A stretch of 35,149 nt of DNA from Chara braunii (GCA_003427395.1 BFEA01000486.1:1028951-1064099), one strand, 5' to 3'. Shown: positions 1 through 10,070, counted from the stretch's first letter. A program made the numbers and translations. Notes: generated from the letters alone by a model not told the origin.

Positions 1-22
1 CACACACACACACACACACACC
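1..22. repeat. (CA)n microsatellite at the window edge
   Basis: The window opens in a run of CA dinucleotides, followed by more degenerate CA-rich sequence to about position 62. The array probably continues outside the window. Confidence 0.95.
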
Positions 23-62
23 AACCATCACGTGCAAACACACACACTTACAAGCACACACA

Positions 63-749
63 TACTTTCAAGTAGGCTAGGGATGACAGGATGGGGCCAT
101 AAATCACGAACCAACATCGATAACACGAAGATCAGAATTCACCATCAAGAAAAAAAAGATATCATGATGTAGGATAGGGGTCAGTGCAGAACGCCTGCCC
201 TCATAACCACACGTGACAGTTTTCCGTCAGGAAAAAGGGGAATACCAAACCATATCTGTTTTTGTGCTATGACGATTTCCGTGAAATTACAAGAACCTAC
301 GCGAGCGGCAGGATGGGGCGAGCGGCAGGATCGGGCGGGTGGGGGAAGGGGGATTTGGGGCTCGTAGTGGTTTAATGGGCTTCCAAGTAGCTTTGGGGAC
401 TCGTAGGGGGGGTCAATTATCTTGTTTTTTTTCCTGGTTTTAGTGTTTGGGCACTTAGGGCCAAGTATCTGAGGCCTAACGCCCCCAATCCGTTTTTCCA
501 AATTCAACGAAACACCCACGTTTTTTTGTTAAACGGGATTCAATGATGGCTCCGGGGTCTATTCAACGGATACGACGACGTTTAATTTTATTTGTTGCCT
601 GTTGTTAGGACACACAATTTATGACCGCACGGGAGATTCCAATTGAATCCTCGAACTTCATACTTAATTTTTTGAAAATCCTTAGTACACCTCTATTGGC
701 ACTTTCCAAGTTTTTTTTTGCATTTTAGTCACACTAACTGAACAATAGT
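63..749. other. Left flank, no gene seen
   Basis: I find no convincing coding signal here. A G-rich patch at about 301-360 contains a short tandem duplication of a 17-base unit beginning GCGAGCGGCAGG. The rest is unremarkable AT-rich sequence up to the target-site duplication of the Penelope-like element. Confidence 0.5.
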
Positions 750-762
750 GTAAGGCGCGAGG
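750..762. repeat. Left target-site duplication of the Penelope-like element
   Basis: The 13 bases GTAAGGCGCGAGG directly abut the left repeat of the element. They recur with one C/T change immediately after the right repeat. A matched pair at both outer ends supports a real insertion with defined boundaries. Confidence 0.75.
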
Positions 763-763
763 A

Positions 764-1469
764 AGGAAGCAACAATTTGTACCGCAATCGCAGTCGTCAG
801 CATCACTCACACCATGATCGTCCAATACAAGACACCATGCGAGAGCAAGTACCTGTAAGCGTTATCCAAATTATGAATGAAACACGTTAACAGTGGTGGT
901 TAACTGTGTATCCGTGAAGAGCTGATAATGACAATGTGACAGGTACCCCCAATCCGAGCGACAATGTCGCCACCTCCAGCGTTCCTACATACAAACACCG
1001 CTATTCCCATCACGTTCCCGTCCAGTCGGACGAAAGGACATTCTACTTTTGCTTCTGCGTCCATATACTGTCCGATACACCTAGTTCGTCAATCTCCACG
1101 CTCGTTACCACCGCCCTTTCACAACCATAGCCAGGTCCCATTATTCCTAAACAACATATTCCAAACCATCCTACGAATTCTAGAAACATCCTACAACTTC
1201 AAACCAACGAGGTACCGGTTCGAAACCTCACTCACTCATCGTCCAAGTACCTTTTTCAACTCGCTCGACTCGGGTTCGAGACTGGTCTTGACCAACCTCC
1301 CAAATTCATGTTCGAGCTAGATTGTGTTGAGCGTTCCACCGGCCACGATGTCACAGTCCAAGTCGGGTCTCCCCGCCTACTGTAAACACTGTAATCAAAG
1401 CTAAACTCGAAAATAAGCCAAAAAAGCGCCATACGAGGCCTATCCTATACATTTAAAAAATCCGGTAAC
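764..1469 (-). repeat. Pseudo-LTR, downstream copy (3' side of the element)
   Basis: This 706-bp repeat matches 5931-6636 in direct orientation with about 30 substitutions and no gap by eye (about 95-96 % identity). It starts AGGAAGCAACAATTTGTA and ends AAAATCCGGTAAC. A GGTTCGAAACC block at about 1218 looks like a Pol III B box, but no matching A box is evident. In Penelope-like elements such repeats arise from tandem, partly truncated copies rather than from true LTR replication. Confidence 0.85.
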
Positions 1470-1730
1470 TGTTCGAAACCTCACCCCCTACATCCAAGTA
1501 TAAGGTGTTCCCTGGTCCCTATATACATGATAGTGGAATGCCGCCACTTCTATTCAATCAATATGTAAAAGTTGTATACTAACATCACATACGACCTTAC
1601 CATATCTCTAATCCTCTAAATGTATGCTGCAGACTATCAAGTGCGAGAGTTACTTTAACATTATTTCAGTCACGCTCCGAACATCAGTCACTATTCGCTT
1701 CACCGTCGGATTGCAGCCTACCGTTATATT

Positions 1731-4700
1731 TCAACGGATCAGGCGACTGTCAGTCATTAGTACGGCTAGCATCTTCCACATGGGATTCTTGTCCCTGCGG
1801 AAAGTTCTCAAGGCTCGTCTGAACTACTGCTCGGGGTAATTTCCCCTTCGCATCTCCATCTGCATCAAAACCAAGGTGTCGACAATCTCCATGCAGGCAG
1901 TCGAGTTTTGGTCGATGCGATGAAGAGCACTCACAATCACGACCATCTTTGCACGCTTGCACGTCCAGGAATCAAAGTCCTGAAAAGTTCGAAATGGGAG
2001 ATCATCACCCCCCTTCGCCCTCATCCGTTCTCTTCAAGGTAAGGGCTTCGTCATAGCATTTTTCAAACTTCGAAATAATATACATCGCCAACACTTTCGA
2101 TCCCTTACGGGACGAACTGAAGGCAACGAATATCGAAGCGTCATCGACAAATTACAATCCATCCACGAGCTTCCTTTGGCTCCCCAATGACACAAGGAAA
2201 TCACACTCACTTTTCGCACACATCAAACATGCCAATGGGGGGCTAGAGCTCTTCCCCATTGGAATTCCAATCACTTGCCTCATTAGGATCCCACAGACGT
2301 TCGTGTAGCAGAATTCCAGTTCGAAGTTGACGTTCGTGTAGCAGAATTCCAGTTCGAAGTTGACGAAATCCATGATATACTCGAAACTCGTCATCGTGAA
2401 ACCCTCCTGCTCATAACTCTTATTGAGCTTCGCTCCCCTCCCTCTCTTCGTCACGAAAACACCTCGATAACCTTTCTCTCTAAACCACCAAACCACCCAC
2501 TCCACCGCACGCCGGATGGTAGGATGTGGGAGTTTATTAAACATATCCTTAATGTCATACGAAGCTCCCACAACCTCCACATCCTTACAACTTCTAGCCA
2601 GCCTCTGATTAATGCGCGACATCCTCAGTTTCATTTGTGCTACCGACTTCAAATTGAAATTACTCGACTCGGGTAATGAGTACAACATGCAATTCACAGC
2701 CTGAGCGACTCTCTTTCACGCTCTCACCGAGGGTTCGCCATATGTTGGACATATTGGCCAGAACCTCGTCGTGTCCTTATGCTTGGGTAAAGCATATAGG
2801 CACTCCCAATCCTTTCACCAGCATCCCACTTACCATGCACTCCCAAATTCTTGCGAACAAACTTAGCATGCGCCGTTGCCAATTCCTCCTCACTACGTTC
2901 GCGGAATCGGTAGCCATCGATCTGGAAGAAGGTCTCATCCATGCCTCTTGCATACAAACAAGGACAAAGTACTAACGTCTCACTCGGATTGCGGTCCAGG
3001 GGGGCTAGCACTAGGCCTTGTAAGCGCAATTTCACCATCATTACTTCTCCCAAATTCCCAACCTGCTCCTCCGACTTCCTCCCATCAAAACATTTATCCA
3101 CTTCACTCATGTTGACGATCACTTCGCCACAAGGCTTGCCCAGTTCAATCTCCCATGTCTGAAACGCATTCTCAAACTCACTCTTCAACCTGGCTTCTCT
3201 TCGCTCACCTTCGTTCCTTGGCACATTTTTCGCGTTCTTAACAATGGCCAGAACCCGGTCGAGCTCACCGATACGGAAATGCACATGCCCATCCCTCTTG
3301 GGGTAGGGCAGTCCAGCACAAGTACAGCTGGATGCACGTAAGGACGAGAATCGTCTATGGTTGAGGATCAGATCTCCCACATTCGGGCACCTTGTCCCCA
3401 CCATCCATGCACGACGTTTAACCATCTCCCTCATCGGTTTAGCAAGTTGTAGCCCCTCCGTCTTCTTCCTTACCAGTCTCGTAACCTCGCTCTTACGAAT
3501 TATATCATCAAACTCTATCTTTGCAATTACACTCTTACATACGCTCATTCCACTCACTTCCTTGATTGCCCGTGATAACATAGATCGTGCACGTGATTTG
3601 CTTCTCTTGGTAGTGAAAGTTTTTATCGCACTGTAATACTTCAACAACTCTTTCAAATTCTTCTTCAGAAGATCCGTTTGCCGGCATTTATTTTTGAACA
3701 TCGCAATCATGTGGTTTCTCAATCTCAAGGTTGTCGGTGATGCTTCGGTGATTCTCTTCAAAGTTAGCTCACCCTTCTTATCAAAAAGGCGTTTACATTT
3801 CTTCAGTGGTCTTGTCCCTCTGCCTATCTTCACCTTAGTCTCACCAAACAATCTTCGTACAACTCTCCAACCGTCAGACCAAGTGTCGCCACCATCACTC
3901 ACAACTACCATATCACCTTTCTCCTTATTCTTGATACCTGCCCTTAGAAATTCCACAATCTTGACTGTCTTTCCATTCACCCTCGCCTCGCCGATTGCCA
4001 CAATCTTTCCCCCAGATTTCCGATCACTCCCCTCTGCAGATCTCATCCCTCCTCTTCTATTCTTACTTCTCTCCTTCTTCCCAAACCTTTTTCTCTTCTT
4101 CTTCTCTCCTTTCTTGTTCTTCCCTGACGTCGAATTCAATGATGGAGACCATCGCTTGATCAAGGTCCGTTCCACTGCCGCCAATTCGGACTTTGAGTTA
4201 CTCGTAAATATCGGAGTAGCCACGTACTTGTGCGCACCCACCTTACTTAGCCAGTTGTACAATCTCCTTCTCCTTTTGCAACCTCCCTTTTTCGCTTGGC
4301 AGAAGTGTTCCCTCCACCTTGCCCACAGGTCGCGCTCCGTCATCCCGATATACACTTGCTTGTACCATGGTGATAGGAGAATGTATACACAGCTTTTGGG
4401 TTTCTCCAAGCTGAAATTTTCGGTAGCAATTTCCTCATGCCAATAATTCACAATTTTTTCCCCCCACTTAACTTCTCCTGCGATGATCAATCCAATTACC
4501 ACGGCTCGCATTACACGCTCATCAATTTTTCTCTTCCCATTCTTCTTTAATATGTCTTCACAAGCCTCCTCTGCTCGACTCCACAGCTCACGTACATATC
4601 AGTCCTTTTCCTCGTCGTAATCCTCTGACTCACTGTCTTCAGGTGGACTCCCCTCAGTCTCATCCTTAGGCGAACTCGACTTGGACGCCGTGTTATCCTC

Positions 4701-4760
4701 CTCGGAAGTAGGCAGTGGTACATATGCAGGATCGTAGGCGACTGCAGAGCGACGGATCAT
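1731..4760 (-). pseudogene. PLE ORF2: GIY-YIG endonuclease / CxC / reverse transcriptase, disrupted
   Basis: This would be a protein of roughly 1,010 residues that nicks target DNA and reverse-transcribes the element RNA. It starts ATG at 4760 with an acidic Ser/Glu-rich leader, then meets an in-frame TGA at 4599-4601 and stays open through the Met at 4511. Counting from that Met, the GIY-YIG domain spans about 41-128: VY 42-43, YIG 54-56, R65/R67, catalytic-type E114 and N127. A basic KR-rich stretch follows, then the CTC (CxC) motif at 396-398. RT fingers include APLDRN and AYMLYPSIRT. After a frameshift near 2700-2724 the RT continues with motif A (YDIKDMF, near 2550), motif B (GIPMGKSSSPP, near 2250) and motif C (FVDD, near 2140). 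A TAA sits just before motif C, another frameshift lies near 2030-2050 and a TAG at 1824. The catalytic aspartates are retained. The GIY motif itself reads VY, without the G. Confidence 0.85.
2297..2362 (-). repeat. 33-bp in-frame tandem duplication inside the RT
   Basis: Two identical 33-bp units lie head to tail between RT motifs A and B. They duplicate eleven codons (NFELEFCYTNV repeated) without changing frame. Identical units imply a recent slippage or unequal exchange in this copy. Confidence 0.9.
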
Positions 4761-4774
4761 AAGTCTCTTAATCG

Positions 4775-5769
4775 CTAGTTCTCGCTTTCCGTAAGTGATC
4801 TTCTCTCCCTGTATACTTCCTTTAGTTCTTCAATCGTGAAGGCGTCATAGAAGTCATGACATTCTCGCTCGAACTTCTCCCTGCCACCCTCTCCACAGGA
4901 CGTCATGATGTGCTTTAGGGATAAGTCAATTTTGCGAGGTGTGTCCGAGCTCTCAGATTCGGCTTTCTTCGCGCTCCACAATTCTTCGACCTTCTTACGA
5001 CCTTCCTCCGTCGATCTCGTATTCGTCTTCTTTTCAGGAGTCATCATCGACGGGCTGTTTTCGATAGCCATTTCTGGTCCTCGTTTTCGTTTTTTCTTGA
5101 TCGCCAACTTGGCGGTCCTCCTTCGTAACAATTTTAATTCCTCGTCGCTGGTCTCGTCATTTTCTGAGTTTTTGTACATCGCCTGAATCCTCCGCAGCCG
5201 TTCTTTTTCTTCAGATATGGATGAGCTCTTCTCACTGACCTTCATCTTCCCTTTTAGTTTCGCCTTGCTTCTGCAATAGCTATCCTCATTTTCCTTTTCC
5301 ATTTCTCCTCTGATGATTCTCAACAGTCTCGCATCTCTTTCTTCTTTCATCCGTAGACGCTCTTCCATCCTTAGCAGTTTCTTTCGTTCCTTCTCAGCAC
5401 GTCCTCCTCCTTCTTTTTCGCCGCTTCTTCCTCCTTCTCTCTCTTCGCTTTCTTCTCCAAAGCTTTCTGCACCAGACACTCACGCATCAAAGCATTCGTA
5501 TTCTCCACCTCCCCTCTCCCTGTACCCGCGTCTGCGGACCGACTCCTCCTCATGGTCTCCTCGTTCGACGCCGCAGGTCTTCCTGTCTGAGTTATTGATG
5601 GCGCATATGGCGCGGGAACAAAGGGAACTCCACGTGCTCGGGCTTGCCAATACTCAGCGCATTCTCGAATGAAGTGTCCCCCTTCCCCACACTTGTAACA
5701 TTTCCTTGCATCGCCACTCCTGGAACTCCCTTCTCCCGACCCATGGTGCCCACTATTTCCTTCACTCAT
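4775..5769 (-). pseudogene. PLE ORF1: gag-like protein with CCHC zinc knuckle and charged coiled coil
   Basis: This is a probable RNA-binding structural protein of about 330 residues, encoded just upstream of ORF2. From ATG 5769, residues 24-37 form a zinc knuckle of exact C-x2-C-x4-H-x4-C spacing (CYKCGEGGHFIREC). A Pro/Ala/Ser linker follows, then a long Lys/Glu/Arg-rich segment likely to form a coiled coil. The first frame stops at 5371. A second frame, open from 5479 to 4775, continues the same Lys/Glu-rich composition and ends with a more ordered tail (REKFERECHDFYDAFTIEEL). Joining them needs a -1 shift within 5371-5479, either a mutation or programmed frameshifting. The ORF1 stop lies 14 bases before the ORF2 ATG. 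Gag-like ORFs are unusual in endonuclease-bearing Penelope-like elements, so the family assignment rests on context and the zinc knuckle only. Confidence 0.7.
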
Positions 5770-5930
5770 CCTTTCTCCAAATCACTATTCCACTCGGGGT
5801 CGCTCGCCCCCGTAGGCGACTTAAATTCTCCACAGTTCGCCTCTTGTCCACGCAGATCCGTCAATGTCTTCGAATACTAGTCGCCACCTCTTCTAGGTAT
5901 CACCTCCTAGCGGGTTACGACCATAAGTGC

Positions 5931-6636
5931 AGGAAGCAACAATTTGTACAGCAATCGCAGTCGTCAGCATCACTCACACCATGATCATCCAATACAAGAC
6001 ACCATGCGAGAGCAAGTAGCTGTAAGGGTTATCCAAATTATAAATGAAACACGTTAACAGTGGTGGTTAACTGTGTATCCGTGAAGAGCTGATAACGACA
6101 ACGTGACAGGTACCCCCAATCCGAGCGACAATGTCCCCACCTCCAGCGTTCCTACATACAAACACCGCTATTCCCATCACGTTCCCGTCTAGTCGGACGA
6201 AAGGACATTCTACTTTTGCTTGCGCGTCCATATACCTTCCGATACGCCTAGTTCGTCAATCTCCATGCTCGTTACCACCGCCCTTTCACAACCATAGCCA
6301 GGTCCCCGTATTCCTAAACAGCATATTCCAAACCATCCTACGAAATCTAGAAATATCCTACGACTTCAAACCAACGAGGTACCGGTTCGAAATCTCACTC
6401 ACTCATCGTCCAAGTACCTTTTTCAACTCGCTCGACTCGGGTTCGAGACTGGTCTTGACCAACCTCCCAAATTCATGTTCGAGCTAGATTGTGTTGAGCG
6501 TTCCACCGGCCACGACGTCACAGTCCAAGTCGGGTTTCCCCGCCTACTATAAACACTGTAATCAAAGCTAAACCATAAAATAAGCCAAAAAAGCGCCATC
6601 CGAGGCCCATCCTATACATTCAAAAAATCCGGTAAC
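5931..6636 (-). repeat. Pseudo-LTR, upstream copy (5' side of the element)
   Basis: This is the partner of the 764-1469 repeat with exactly the same length. It lies upstream of ORF1 on the minus strand, where the promoter and 5' untranslated region would be expected. Differences from its partner are scattered point changes, many of them transitions. Confidence 0.85.
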
Positions 6637-6637
6637 G

Positions 6638-6650
6638 GTAAGGCGTGAGG
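6638..6650. repeat. Right target-site duplication of the Penelope-like element
   Basis: GTAAGGCGTGAGG matches 750-762 with a single C/T difference and begins one base after the right pseudo-LTR. Confidence 0.75.
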
Positions 6651-7289
6651 TTGGTATCGCATCTGACATGTGTCGGTTATAGAGCAAGTTACGAGTTGGC
6701 GAGATAATAAAGTACATAACTTTCTCCATCGTCCAGCCGAATCCCCCTGTTACCTCGAGTAAGTTGGCAGAAACCCGAACTAGATTAGCGATGACACACA
6801 ATCAGCGTCCCAGAGGCATGTCAAATGGTGGTTGTGCTTGCTGCTCGTACCTGTCCTTTTTAGCATTGTTGAACACCCCCCAAAACTTGCATTAATATCG
6901 TTGAGTATAAGGGTTACTCCTGAGAACGATTGCAAGACACAATAAGACCTTATTATAGGGAGTTGTGCGAAAATGCTTCTAATGTTACTGATAGGCTGAT
7001 TGGGATTCATTCAAAGTTGCGTTTCTGAAAAGGTGTGACGAAGTCATGGAAGCTGCCATATGGTATATATTGAGAAATCGATCTCAACAAGTAGACCAAT
7101 TGTTGGCGAAATTCGTTAATTGATTATAGATATCACTAGATAGATCGACGAGGGAGGAAACGGTTATGCATTGTTGGAGCATAAAACTTCATAAGGGTAT
7201 ATGCTCGGGATAATTATTGTTGGACGATGTTCGGCTGTCTACAAAAAAACTTTTAAATAGGTTGATTAAATGAGGTTGAGACGTTTACC
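6651..7289. other. Intergenic stretch, nothing recognised
   Basis: There is no coding signal, repeat array or RNA that I can support. Short open frames on the minus strand have no domain motif. Confidence 0.4.
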
Positions 7290-8065
7290 AAAAACCTTAT
7301 TCAGATGAAAACCAGAAACTAATTGTTTTTTTTTTTTTAAATGAAAGTTTGAAAGGTTGGCGGTGTCAAAGTGAGATGTGAAATGATCTGCGGTGTGACC
7401 GGTTATATTCCGCTTCAGGCGAGGTCGTAGGGGGCGTGCGATATTTGAAATGCTAAATCTAAACCTGTTTTACCTAGCAGCCGCGCGATTCAAAACCTAA
7501 ATGGTAAAAGAGAATAGCCACGTTGGGTACACGGCCGTGGCGTGAAAGAATGGGTCTGTCAGGGTTTAATGCCTCTTATTCTTTATGGACCCTAACATGC
7601 TAGCCTACTAGGGCGGCCACCCATCCGATCAAGGGGCGGGTTGTCATTTGGAAAAAAAAAGCAGGCAGGGCTTGCTAGGCCATGGACGAGCGGGCCACTA
7701 GGGACACAACTCTTCATATAGAAGAGGTGCTTCTATTAAACTTGAAGCAGGATCTAGTCGAATTTAAAACATGTCAGACTCATATCCCCCAGACGTAGGG
7801 ATCGAAGTCACTTTGTTAATTGGGTAGCTTTTTTTGGGTTGACCACGTTGTGGGATCAAAGCATTCATGGCGCAGTCAATTTCAACTGCGCGATCGTCAA
7901 ATCGGGCAGTCACAATTGGTCGCACTTGTAAGAGCATGGCGCCTACTTGAGTCTGACACAAATAACTCGAGGTAAGACTTTTTTTTTTTTTCCCTTTTCT
8001 TGAGAGTTTGTAGGGACTTGAACTAGGGGCTGTATTGCAACAGCTCGTGGGCGTTCTCAGATAAT
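7290..8065 (+). mobile_element. Composite tRNA/U6-derived repeat, old copy
   Basis: This segment aligns by eye along most of its length with 34245-35050. Shared landmarks in the same order are: CTAAA-rich and CGCGCG-rich start, a GCAGGCAGGGC block near 7660, an imperfect hairpin around ACTCTTCATATAGAAGAGG, a decayed tRNA-like segment at about 7745-7830, a U6-like segment at 7886-7979, an 11-base T-run and an antisense tRNA-like segment at about 8010-8060. The copy is strongly diverged, so boundaries are approximate. It carries no ORF, as expected for a SINE-like, non-autonomous element. Confidence 0.6.
7886..7991 (+). pseudogene. U6 snRNA-like segment, diverged
   Basis: An imperfect hairpin (CTGCGCGAT against ATCGGGCAG) stands where the U6 5' stem-loop would be. 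AGCATGG-CGCCTACTTGAG-TCTGACAC then follows the order of the U6 internal stem-loop region, and a T-run ends it. The similarity is only convincing through comparison with the better-preserved copy near 34.9 kb. The ACAGAGA box is not recognisable. Confidence 0.5.
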
Positions 8066-9296
8066 CATAAAGGTGTGTGGAAAGCTTGGGTGACCTTATT
8101 TGAAGAATGTGAGATGTGAGAACACGTTCTTAGTTTTTCCCGATAAAATCTTTCTTGAGAATTTAGCTTTGGCTCCATGACGATGAGGGGTTTTCCGGTT
8201 TCGTGGGGTTTTTTTCAGAGTGGGGATTTTTAAACGCCCTCATGGTTTCCTCAAAAGAGCAGAATCAAATCCTATATTTTTTATGATCTGTATTTTCAGG
8301 TTTTTCAACCATATTCCTTCGGGGGTCGGTCAGGCTACTGATCACCGTTCGGCTTTCTGAGAGTCCGTTGGTAAGTCCTCTCCATATTAGAAGAGCGTCC
8401 CAACAGTTGCTTTTTTTATTCCTTTAATGGACTGGTGGGAGTTTCCTGTGATTAGTAGTTTGTACACACTTGGTGCGGTACTTCAACGGGAGTGTATATG
8501 CCCCTAATGGAACAACGAGGAGGTGATCACTGACAGGGCTTCTGCCTTCTTCACCGATCTGTTCTCTTCATGTCTTGTGTCAGGCTACGGGCTCCGAGAA
8601 GCGACAACCGTCTACCACAAGGGCCGATTTATATGATATTTCATTTCTACCTTCCGGATTGAACGATGACTCGATAGTCGTCAAATATTTTTTGTGCCTC
8701 GTAATGATACCTAAACTGATTTTTCTCCTCGCCTAATCATGAAATGTCCTTGAAGCTTTTTCCCGCCCATTCTTCTTTCCTTCCTTTCTACTTTCCTCCA
8801 TGAATTTTCTCCCCTCCGTATACTCCTCTCCTTTTTTTTCCTCTCTTCTTCCTATGTCCTTTTTCCTCAAACACACACCGTCTCACGCCGATCTACCTTC
8901 ACACCTCTAAGTTATTGGTTTTTTTAGTTGTTTGAAAAGAAAAAGAAAAAAAAACTTCATGAGCAACTTCGTGCTACAATATTTAAAGAAGTAGGTTGTC
9001 CATTTGGGTACGCAGTCATTCGTCCCCTTATGATTTCACCATTGGAGGGCAAATGAAACAGTTGATGGGAGTTCGTCAAAATGACGTCCTCTACTTGTAC
9101 ACGACTTTATTATAATAGAGTCTCATTTTTCGTGCGCGTATATTTTTCCATGAACTTTTGTATGTTTTCTTTCAGTCTCAATCTCTATCTATCATCCATA
9201 GTTTTCTTTCTCTTTCCTATGAGTATGTTTCTGCACTCGTCCTTTTCGTCCATTGTAACCTCGCCTATTGGCTATACGCTTGATTGTGTTCCCTTA
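8066..9296. other. Non-coding stretch with a pyrimidine-rich tract
   Basis: No gene is recognisable. From about 8755 to 8875 the plus strand is almost entirely C and T, followed by an A-rich patch near 8940. A small hydrophobic open frame at 9081-9323 shows no family motif and ends in the adjacent hairpin. Confidence 0.4.
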
Positions 9297-9353
9297 AAGT
9301 TAAACGTCTATACCAACGTATGATAATGATAGGTTGGTGTAGACGTTTAACTT
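9297..9353. repeat. 24-bp imperfect palindrome (hairpin)
   Basis: Arms 9297-9320 and 9330-9353 are complementary at 22 of 24 positions and are separated by 9 bases. The arm reads AAGTTAAACGTCTA then A/C-rich sequence. It could be a collapsed miniature inverted-repeat element or a terminator-like hairpin. Nothing nearby decides between them. Confidence 0.8.
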
Positions 9354-9392
9354 AGAGTTCCTGACTATATTTGACTTTTTTTTGTCGTTTAC

Positions 9393-9430
9393 TATCTTCA
9401 TATAATAATGGTATCTTCACATAATAATGG
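9393..9430. repeat. 19-bp tandem duplication
   Basis: Two head-to-tail copies of TATCTTCAYATAATAATGG differ at a single base. Confidence 0.85.
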
Positions 9431-9783
9431 TATATCAGTATCTTTCGAGATGGTTGAAGGAGGGCCGTATTCCAGCTACGAAAGGGTTAGCTATAATTGC
9501 AGACTTTCGGGCCACTTTGTAAGGAATTTGTTCAAACCCCAGAGAAGATGGCTTGATCTCGGGCGTACCAATTGGTCGGCTTCTTGTGGCCCAGGAAGCG
9601 TATCAGCCATTGCAAATGTGAGCACATATTGTCTATGCAACTTCGGCTCAGACCCTTACGCAGGCTCCAAGACGACAGCAAGCGACCTCTTCCCCTACTT
9701 CCTCAACTTCTAATGCGATTATACCTTATAGGCCTAATAACTACACATACATTAATTTTGCTTTTTGTACGTATGTTGCGTAA
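9408..9783 (+). pseudogene. Retrotransposon gag remnant with degenerate zinc knuckle
   Basis: An open frame from 9408 includes SYNCRLSGHFVRNLFKPQ. This is the outline of a gag CCHC knuckle in which the first and last cysteines have become Ser and Leu. After a frameshift near 9560 a second frame (GVPIGRLLVAQEAYQPLQ, then Gln/Thr/Ser/Pro-rich sequence) runs to 9783 with one in-frame TGA at 9619. A post-knuckle Gln/Pro/Thr-rich tail is typical of Ty3/gypsy gag proteins. No capsid, protease or polymerase is found beside it. The evidence is a single weak motif plus composition, so an unrelated zinc-knuckle gene is possible. Confidence 0.4.
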
Positions 9784-10070
9784 AAAAAAAAAAAAAATGA
9801 TTTATTTTTCGTATTCATACGTATTTGAACGAAAAATTTGTAATGTAATCATCATCGCCACAATCCTTGCTAAGGATCATTATACATTACTACCATTCAC
9901 AATATAATGCAAGTGAGGAATAAAAATGAATTACGATTGCGAAGAAAAAATGAGGAAAAAATGCATCACAAGCGAATGCGACATATAGTCAAATACTTAA
10001 TTTCAAACAAGTGTTATTGTTAAATTCACACCTAGGAGTATTCACACATCCCTCTACCACTGCACTTGGT

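Larger units (their letters stand above)
764..6636 (-). mobile_element. Penelope-like retroelement with permuted (EN-RT) domain order and pseudo-LTRs
   Basis: This is a 5.87-kb element read on the minus strand. In order it has a 706-bp repeat (right), gag-like ORF1, ORF2 with N-terminal GIY-YIG endonuclease, a CxC motif and reverse transcriptase, a 3' untranslated part (about 1470-1730) and a second 706-bp repeat (left). A 13-bp direct duplication flanks the whole unit. N-terminal GIY-YIG, CxC and C-terminal RT is the published hallmark of the Naiad/Chlamys branch of Penelope-like elements, which also carry pseudo-LTRs. No protease, RNase H or integrase is visible, so it is not a normal LTR retrotransposon. 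The two repeats differ at about 30 of 706 positions by eye with no gaps, so insertion is moderately old. Several stops and frameshifts mean this copy is no longer autonomous. Confidence 0.85.

Noticed and set aside
854-934. Possible hammerhead ribozyme in the pseudo-LTR (CTGATAA)
   Set aside because: The core should read CUGAUGA with a matching GAAA and closing stems. The base is wrong and it is on the strand opposite to the element.
964-1320. 118-codon plus-strand frame present in both pseudo-LTRs (also 6131-6487)
   Set aside because: It is open in both copies because the copies are about 95 % identical. It is antisense to the element, has no domain and has low-complexity Ser/Pro composition.
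3694-4446. 250-codon open frame on the plus strand
   Set aside because: It lies exactly antisense to the endonuclease-bearing PLE ORF2, which has clear motifs. The plus-strand frame is a shadow.
764-6636. Classification as a normal LTR retrotransposon
   Set aside because: No protease, integrase or RNase H is present. The RT motifs and GIY-YIG/CxC order are those of Penelope-like elements.
9081-9323. Hydrophobic 80-residue open frame
   Set aside because: Phe/Ser/Leu-rich composition follows from the T-rich DNA. It has no motif and runs into the hairpin.
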